Assembly: GCA_027066595.1 (NCBI GenBank)
Contig: JAMONG010000119.1
Location: 1-12,221, forward strand
DNA length: 12,221 nucleotides
Origin: Sulfurovum sp.
GTDB taxonomy: Bacteria > Campylobacterota > Campylobacteria > Campylobacterales > Sulfurovaceae
Direction: 5' to 3'
Below the pieces are notes generated by a model, which saw only the letters and a program-made list of their open reading frames with translations, made no database searches and was not told the origin of the DNA. Below, piece by piece: positions 7,716 through 12,221 of this stretch. The position numbers and the translations under genes were made by a program. How positions within the stretch are numbered: the first letter of the stretch is position 1; each line of letters begins with the position of its first letter.

Positions 7716-8294
7716 ATGAACTATTATATTGACATGACGCTATTACCTAGTGCTGAAATAAGTTTAGGTTTTTTATGGAAGAAAATATATCAGCAAGTAC
7801 ATTTAGCCCTTGCTGAGCAAAAAAATAGTAATAATACTTTTGATTTTGCGCTCTCTTTTCCATGCTATAACGATAAAGTATTTCCTCTTGGAGACTGTGT
7901 AAGAATATTTTCATCATCAAAAGAATCTTTTGAGCGACTAAACATAAATAAATGGCTAGAGCAAGTACAAGATTATATACTTTTAAGTGAGGTTGCTGCG
8001 ACACCTGATGGAGTGAAACAGTTTGCTACATTTAAGCGAAAACAATTTAAGTCGAATGTTGCTCGATTGGCTAGAAGATATGCAAAACGAAAAGGTATTG
8101 ATTTTGAAGAAGCTTTGAAACACTATGAAGATTTTAGTGAACAAGAGACAAAGCTCCCTTTCATTAATGTTAAAAGTCTTTCAAGCAATAATGAGATGAA
8201 AATTTTTATACTTCAAGAGTTTAAAAATGAAAAGATAAATGGTGAATTTAATGCTTATGGCCTTAGCAAAACAGCAACAGTACCTTGGTTTTAA
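7716..8294 (+). CDS. csy4: Csy4 (Cas6f), crRNA-processing endoribonuclease
   Basis: Csy4 cuts pre-crRNA at the 3' base of each repeat hairpin and stays bound to it. The candidate catalytic histidine is H29 in YQQVHLALAEQ, the same position as in the Pseudomonas enzyme. S154, S156 and S157 in VKSLSSNNEMKIFI mark the active-site serine region. The basic helix ARLARRYAKRKG (116-127) fits the arginine-rich helix that reads the hairpin. The C-terminus YGLSKTATVPWF is the family signature. At 192 aa it is normal in length. It is the last gene of the csy operon, 5 bp after csy3 and without a clear Shine-Dalgarno sequence, so it probably relies on coupling. Its expected substrate is the CTACC/GGTAG hairpin, found in the main array and in both degenerate repeats. 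Confidence 0.96.
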   Translation: MNYYIDMTLLPSAEISLGFLWKKIYQQVHLALAEQKNSNNTFDFALSFPCYNDKVFPLGDCVRIFSSSKESFERLNINKWLEQVQDYILLSEVAATPDGVKQFATFKRKQFKSNVARLARRYAKRKGIDFEEALKHYEDFSEQETKLPFINVKSLSSNNEMKIFILQEFKNEKINGEFNAYGLSKTATVPWF

Positions 8295-8338
8295 ATGGAA
8301 CATATTCCATAAAGTATGCTATTATACAGAATACATTC
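8295..8338 (+). promoter_or_regulatory. Promoter of the ATPase gene with overlapping dyads
   Basis: An extended -10 TGCTATTAT lies at 8317-8325, giving a start near 8332 and a short leader of about 25 nt. The inverted repeat ATGGAA-CATA-TTCCAT (8295-8310) covers where a -35 would be and begins right after the csy4 stop. A shorter one, GAAT-AC-ATTC (8329-8338), covers the start site. No T-run follows the first dyad, so it looks like an operator rather than a terminator. This suggests the ATPase is expressed separately from the csy genes. Confidence 0.45.
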
Positions 8339-8356
8339 CTAATAAAGGTGTAAAAT

Positions 8357-9655
8357 ATGGAATCCATTCTTCTCGAAGATAATCCTCACTGGGTAAATAG
8401 TGCAGTTTATGATACATTTGTTACAAGAGAGGCTTTAAACAAAGCGCTTTCTTTTTTAAAAACAAAAGAGATTTTAGCCATCATCGGAGCTAGGCGAGTT
8501 GGTAAAAGTACCCTTGCAAAGTTGATGATAAAGGAGCTTTTAAAAAGTGTTGAAGCTAAAAATATCTTTTTTATTAACCTTGAAAAACCTGCGTTTATAC
8601 CTTATAAAAACGATGCTATTTATTTGGAAAAGATCTATGAAGAGTATCTAAAACTTGCAAATCCAAACCTAAATGAAAAAATATTTTTTTTCATAGATGA
8701 GATACAAATCTTTCAAAACTGGGAAGTGTTTGTAAAATCTAAATATGAAAATAGTAATATCAAGTTTATCATAACTGGTTCTAATTCATCTTTACTTACT
8801 TCAAACTATGCAACACTGCTAACAGGTAGAGTTTTAAAGCTAAAACTTCATAGTTTTACTTTTAAAGAGTTTTTGACATTTAAAAATATAGATTATTCTT
8901 CAAATATAGCTATTACAAAAAATAAAATAGCCATCAAAAAAGCTCAAGATGAGTATATGAAATGGGGTGGTTATTACTCGGTTATTGCAAATGATAACAT
9001 AGATGTAAAAAAAGAGATTTTAAAAAATATAGCTGAAGATATCATATTAAAAGATATAGTTCCAAGATACAAGATAAAAAACTCTAGTGAGATAAAAGAT
9101 CTCTTCTATTATGTTGTATCAAATGTGACAAGCATTATTAACTATACAGGACTAGCAAAAAAGTTAAATATTGACGCTAAAAGTGTAAAAGAGTACATCG
9201 CTTATTTTGAAGATAATTTTTTAGTTTCTTTGGTGGTAAAACATCATAATAAGTTGAGTGAAAGTATCAAGTCTGCTAAAAAACTTTACCTAAATGATAA
9301 TGGATTTTTAAACTTGGGCATAAGTGGAGAAAGAAATATGGGTGTAAGTTTAGAAAATTTGGTATTTACAACATTAAATCTTAATGATGAACCCATTTAC
9401 TATTTGCGTGAAAACAAAGAAGTTGATTTTTTATATAAAAATATATTGATTCAAGTAGCTTATGAGATAGAAAACGAAAAAACGAAGCAAAGAGAACTAA
9501 GTGCTTTTGAAGAGTTTCAAAGTGCTGATGAAAAAAGATGTTTGCTCATAACAAAAGATACCAATACTAGTATTAATAATATAGAAGTTGTAGATTTTAG
9601 TAAATTTGTTTTACAAAAATACCTTTATTTTAATGATACCTCTCAAAACTCGTAA
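8357..9655 (+). CDS. AAA ATPase with C-terminal DUF4143 domain
   Basis: It belongs to the widespread AAA_14/DUF4143 family, whose role is not settled. The N-terminal P-loop ATPase has Walker A GARRVGKST (44-52), Walker B FFIDEIQ (111-117, D114 and E115), a sensor-like ITGSNSSLL (139-147) and LTGRVLKLKLHSFTFKEFL (155-173). A helical, winged-helix-like stretch (about 245-315) leads to the DUF4143 part with ENLVF (333-337), EVDF (355-358) and IQVAYE (365-370), an arrangement reminiscent of PD-(D/E)xK nuclease folds but with no Lys in the last motif. AAAGG at 8344-8348 is the ribosome binding site. The gene lies between csy4 and the array, an unusual place, but it has its own promoter. It is not a known core Cas protein, so it may be a passenger, a toxin-antitoxin-like or defence accessory gene, or an insertion that separated the array from the operon. 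Confidence 0.85.
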   Translation: MESILLEDNPHWVNSAVYDTFVTREALNKALSFLKTKEILAIIGARRVGKSTLAKLMIKELLKSVEAKNIFFINLEKPAFIPYKNDAIYLEKIYEEYLKLANPNLNEKIFFFIDEIQIFQNWEVFVKSKYENSNIKFIITGSNSSLLTSNYATLLTGRVLKLKLHSFTFKEFLTFKNIDYSSNIAITKNKIAIKKAQDEYMKWGGYYSVIANDNIDVKKEILKNIAEDIILKDIVPRYKIKNSSEIKDLFYYVVSNVTSIINYTGLAKKLNIDAKSVKEYIAYFEDNFLVSLVVKHHNKLSESIKSAKKLYLNDNGFLNLGISGERNMGVSLENLVFTTLNLNDEPIYYLRENKEVDFLYKNILIQVAYEIENEKTKQRELSAFEEFQSADEKRCLLITKDTNTSINNIEVVDFSKFVLQKYLYFNDTSQNS

Positions 9656-9752
9656 ATAAGGGCTATTTAAAAAAAGGGTAAAATTTTTGGTATAATTGAG
9701 TTTATACTCAGTAGAGTAAAGCAATAGCGTAATTCCATAAGATAGTTTTGCT
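9656..9752 (+). promoter_or_regulatory. CRISPR leader with promoter
   Basis: This 97-bp AT-rich stretch lies directly upstream of the first, consensus repeat. That marks it as the leader, where transcription starts and new spacers enter. An extended -10 TGGTATAAT is at 9688-9696, giving a start near 9703 and about 50 nt of RNA before the first repeat. A small dyad TACTC-AGTA-GAGTA at 9705-9718 would form a hairpin at the very 5' end of the transcript. I saw no clear IHF site by eye. Confidence 0.75.
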
Positions 9753-10680
9753 GTAAACTACCGCACAGGTAGCTTAGAAATATTATTTTTGGACAAACAA
9801 TCGGCAAGGCTGGTAAACTACCGCACAGGTAGCTTAGAAAGCAGTGTACCCGTCCCCTTGTGTTCCTGCGTTGTAAACTACCGCACAGGTAGCTTAGAAA
9901 TAAGAGTTTGATCTCCTCTTCTTCTTGATCCAGTAAACTACCGCACAGGTAGCTTAGAAATCAAAAGCTCTTGGAGATTTCGCTAAGACTTCGTAAACTA
10001 CCGCACAGGTAGCTTAGAAAACTGCTTGACATACAGAGAGAGATGCGTTAAGGTAAACTACCGCACAGGTAGCTTAGAAAAATCTGTGATAAGAAAGTGG
10101 CTGCTGTTGCTGGTAAACTACCGCACAGGTAGCTTAGAAAGACTGGCAACATATCTTACTATGCTAAAAATAGTAAACTACCGCACAGGTAGCTTAGAAA
10201 TATTGGATTTGATAGCTAGCGGTGATAGTAGCGTAAACTACCGCACAGGTAGCTTAGAAATACACCCAAAGAATCAACACTAACCAAGACTGGTAAACTA
10301 CCGCACAGGTAGCTTAGAAAAAGAGTATAGCCACCGCTCCCGTTTGGTACTAGTAAACTACCGCACAGGTAGCTTAGAAAATCAATTGACATCTACGGTA
10401 TGGGGATACGATGTAAACTACCGCACAGGTAGCTTAGAAATTCCCTGTGTTCTCATCGAACTTATTCTCTATGTAAACTACCGCACAGGTAGCTTAGAAA
10501 ACAAAAGATTGTTCTTAGCGTCGTAAATTAAGGTAAACTACCGCACAGGTAGCTTAGAAATCTATCACATACACATCACCGCTATGCGGAATGTAAACTA
10601 CCGCACAGGTAGCTTAGAAACGAGAGAGATTTTCAGGTTGATCACTAGTTGGGTAAACTACCGCACAGGTAGCTTAGAAG

Positions 10681-10711
10681 ACACTCTCCCCTATAGATAT
10701 TAGATCGTCTT
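10681..10711 (+). other. Spacer 16, variant of spacer 22
   Basis: This 31-nt spacer begins ACACTC and shares the 20-nt core TCCCCTATAGATATTAGATC with spacer 22. Counting the G that ends repeat 16, 29 of 32 positions agree. Read in the + frame both encode T-L-S-P-I-D-I-R-S-S, so both appear to target the same coding sequence in two related invaders. Confidence 0.85.
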
Positions 10712-11040
10712 GTAAACTACCGCACAGGTAGCTTAGAAGCATATCTACTTTCAGAAACTCAAACTCTTTTTGTAAACTACCGCACAGGTAGCTTAGAAGT
10801 ACTGGCATTTTACCCCCTCGCCTCTTAAAATGTAAACTACCGCACAGGTAGCTTAGAAGATTTATTGTGCCCGTTAATGGCGCATAAACAGGTAAACTAC
10901 CGCACAGGTAGCTTAGAAGATCCTCACACAAAATGGCACGCCCTGTTTCTATGTAAACTACCGCACAGGTAGCTTAGAAGTATAATCTATAATGGAATTT
11001 CCTGATACAGTCGTAAACTACCGCACAGGTAGCTTAGAAG

Positions 11041-11073
11041 GACACTTTCCCCTATAGATATTAGATCTTCCTT
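11041..11073 (+). other. Spacer 22, variant of spacer 16
   Basis: This 33-nt spacer begins GACACTT and shares a 20-nt identical core with spacer 16. It is further from the leader and so was acquired earlier. The differences from spacer 16 are CTT against CTC, TCT against TCG and TCC against TCT, all synonymous in the same frame. Confidence 0.85.
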
Positions 11074-11605
11074 GTAAACTACCGCACAGGTAGCTTAGAA
11101 GACTAACAGCAAGATTCACGGCATCTTTGATATGTAAACTACCGCACAGGTAGCTTAGAAAATATTTCATCTTCCGACACAGGACTACAGCAGGTAAACT
11201 ACCGCACAGGTAGCTTAGAAATATATGCTGAAAGCGGTATGTATGAATTAACTGTAAACTACCGCACAGGTAGCTTAGAAATATCGTACTCTGCTCTTCT
11301 ACGCCTAACATAGGTAAACTACCGCACAGGTAGCTTAGAAAATATGTAAAATTGCTCAAAGTAGCAGATCTGAGTAAACTACCGCACAGGTAGCTTAGAA
11401 GGATCTTGAACAACAACGGTAATCCAGATAGCAGTAAACTACCGCACAGGTAGCTTAGAAGTAGATAACTACCAGTTGTTTTCTTGCCGTGCAGTAAACT
11501 ACCGCACAGGTAGCTTAGAAGGCCAAGTGCATCTATCATATCCTGAACGCTAGGTAAACTACCGCACAGGTAGCTTAGAGAATTAGCAAATATTCAATAA
11601 GATCA

Positions 11606-11614
11606 TGTTATGAT
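11606..11614 (+). promoter_or_regulatory. Candidate promoter downstream of the array
   Basis: TGTTATGAT is an extended -10-like element about 25 bp after the last repeat. A start near 11621 would give a leader of about 65 nt for the 144-aa gene and, probably, pdxJ. No good -35 is seen. The rest of 11582-11687 holds no gene that I can support. Confidence 0.35.
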
Positions 11615-11687
11615 AGCAATTTCAGTGGTATAGAGATTTTAAGAAGAGGTTGAGTACCTATGGGCAAGTTAGTACAGCGGAGCAAGC

Positions 11688-12122
11688 ATGGGGGAAACTA
11701 AAATTAAACTTTTTGTTGAAAAGAGTCTTGAACTCTCGGATTTGCACCATTTTTGGGATAATGATTCAAAAGTTACATTTAAAAAAGAGCTAGATGATGG
11801 TTTTGATATATCGATTGAAGATAATGGGCATATTATCACAATTGCAACAGATAATGGCTACCATACTCATATTGAAATAGAAGATTATGAGTCTCATAAA
11901 CAAGCGTTGTCTCAAAGTTTTTGCCTAACAAGAGATATGTTATCAAACAACATGAGAATACGAGTTGTTTTCAGAAAAAATAGACCTACTAGATGGATTT
12001 TAGAACACTTTGATGGATCAACATGGATAGAAGATGATACTGTGTATGTTTTGATACTTGATATTTTTAGCAAAAAAACAGAGAAGATATATATAAATAA
12101 CATCTTACCATCAAGAGAGTGA
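11688..12122 (+). CDS. Hypothetical protein, 144 aa
   Basis: I do not recognise this family. The protein is acidic, with no signal peptide or membrane segment. It has two or three charged, beta-strand-like stretches (FDISIEDNGHIITIATDNG, MRIRVVFRKN, WILEHFDGSTWIEDD, VYVLILDIF) and few Cys residues. The start at 11688 has GGAG (11679-11682) 5 nt upstream. The stop is only 10 bp before pdxJ, so the two are probably cotranscribed. Its place just after the distal end of the array may be incidental. It could be a chromosomal gene that marks the insertion border of the CRISPR locus. Confidence 0.7.
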   Translation: MGETKIKLFVEKSLELSDLHHFWDNDSKVTFKKELDDGFDISIEDNGHIITIATDNGYHTHIEIEDYESHKQALSQSFCLTRDMLSNNMRIRVVFRKNRPTRWILEHFDGSTWIEDDTVYVLILDIFSKKTEKIYINNILPSRE

Positions 12123-12132
12123 GAGAGAAAAC

Positions 12133-12221
12133 ATGACAAAACTTAGTGTAAATTTAAACAAAATAGCACTACTTAGAAATTCGCGCGGTCGCGACTTCCC
12201 TAATGTTGTTGATTTTGCAAA
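12133..12221 (+). CDS. pdxJ: Pyridoxine 5'-phosphate synthase PdxJ, 5' end only
   Basis: PdxJ condenses 1-deoxyxylulose 5-phosphate with 3-amino-1-hydroxyacetone 1-phosphate to give pyridoxine 5'-phosphate, the last ring-forming step of vitamin B6 synthesis. Only the first 29 codons are present. LSVNLNKIALLRNSRG followed by FPNVVDFA matches the PdxJ N-terminus, the first beta strand of its TIM barrel plus the LRN-RG loop. The gene is cut by the window edge and not broken as far as visible. GAGAGA before the ATG is a weak ribosome binding site, and the preceding gene ends 10 bp upstream. It is a housekeeping gene that marks a chromosomal flank of the CRISPR locus. Confidence 0.85.
   Translation, partial: MTKLSVNLNKIALLRNSRGRDFPNVVDFA

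Larger units (their letters stand above)
9753..11581 (+). CRISPR. Type I-F CRISPR array, 31 repeats and 30 spacers
   Basis: Repeats are 28 nt, GTAAACTACCGCACAGGTAG followed by CTTAGAAA, with a CTACC/GGTAG hairpin and GCACA loop. This is the Csy4-type repeat of I-F. Spacing is 60 bp, so spacers are 32 nt except spacer 16 (31 nt), 20 and 22 (33 nt each). Orientation is the same as the cas genes, with the leader on the left. Repeats are identical except for the last base, which is A in repeats 1-15 and 24-27 and G in 16-23 and 28-30. Repeat 31 (11554-11581) ends GAGA, the usual decay at the leader-distal end. Spacers are all different apart from the related pair 16 and 22. The uniform repeats and intact leader suggest recent activity. 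Open reading frames through the array are artefacts. Confidence 0.99.

Noticed and set aside
75..8294. Transposon-associated (Tn7-like) I-F variant
   Set aside because: cas1, cas2-3 and a full csy1 are present, and no transposition genes or ends are seen, so this is a canonical defence locus.
8295..8310. Dyad after csy4 as an intrinsic terminator
   Set aside because: The stem is AT-rich and followed by AAAG rather than a T-run.
9732..9740. ATTCCATAA in the leader, also present at 8304-8312 in the ATPase promoter
   Set aside because: A shared 9-mer in AT-rich DNA is weak, and only a half site is present in the leader.
10026..11539. Open reading frames through the array on both strands (repeating VNYRTGSLE or LLSYLCGSL)
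   Set aside because: The repeating peptides are translations of the CRISPR repeat at 60-bp period; they have no ribosome binding sites and are artefacts.
11613..11620. ATAGCAAT, the first 8 bases of the mini-CRISPR spacer, downstream of the array
   Set aside because: It is preceded by TG rather than CC, and the match stops after 8 bases, so it is probably chance.
11660..11701. 13-codon reading frame (MGKLVQRSKHGGN) overlapping the start of the 144-aa gene
   Set aside because: It is too short to support and lacks a well-spaced ribosome binding site; a leader peptide is possible but unproven.

Overview
The window holds a complete type I-F CRISPR-Cas locus in AT-rich DNA. Codon use, extended -10 promoters (TGnTATnAT) and the protein sequences suggest a member of the Campylobacterota (Sulfurimonas or Arcobacter-like). 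That placement is an inference from style, not from a marker gene. The last bases open a housekeeping gene, pdxJ, so the locus sits in a chromosome.

Layout, all on the + strand: cas1 (75-1025) overlaps cas2-3 (1022-4306), forming the adaptation and degradation unit. A 227-bp gap follows, and then the interference operon csy1-csy2-csy3-csy4 (4534-8294). Next come a separately promoted AAA ATPase/DUF4143 gene (8357-9655), an AT-rich leader (9656-9752), and a CRISPR array of 31 repeats and 30 spacers (9753-11581). A 144-aa protein of unknown function (11688-12122) and the start of pdxJ (12133 onward) close the window. With cas1, cas2-3 and all four Csy genes intact, plus a long, nearly uniform array, the system looks able both to acquire spacers and to interfere. 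It is not a transposon-associated I-F variant, because those lack cas1 and cas3.

The most interesting part is the gap between cas2-3 and csy1. It carries a two-repeat degenerate mini-CRISPR (4348-4423) with a 20-nt spacer instead of 32 nt. Eighteen of those 20 positions, including the first 11 in a row, match a site at 4466-4485. That site is preceded by CC, the type I-F PAM, and lies on the predicted transcription start of csy1. This is the architecture expected of a Cas-regulating RNA (CreR-type): a crRNA-like guide that would direct the Csy complex to its own operon promoter and repress it. The parts of both degenerate repeats that would end up in the mature RNA (5' handle, Csy4 hairpin) are kept, and most changes fall in parts that would be trimmed off. 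A candidate dedicated promoter lies just upstream (4326-4334).

The array also records history. Spacers 16 and 22 are variants of one protospacer that differ only at three sites in one codon phase, all synonymous in the implied reading frame, so they probably come from two related invaders. The last repeat base alternates between A and G in blocks, and all spacers of irregular length lie inside one G block.
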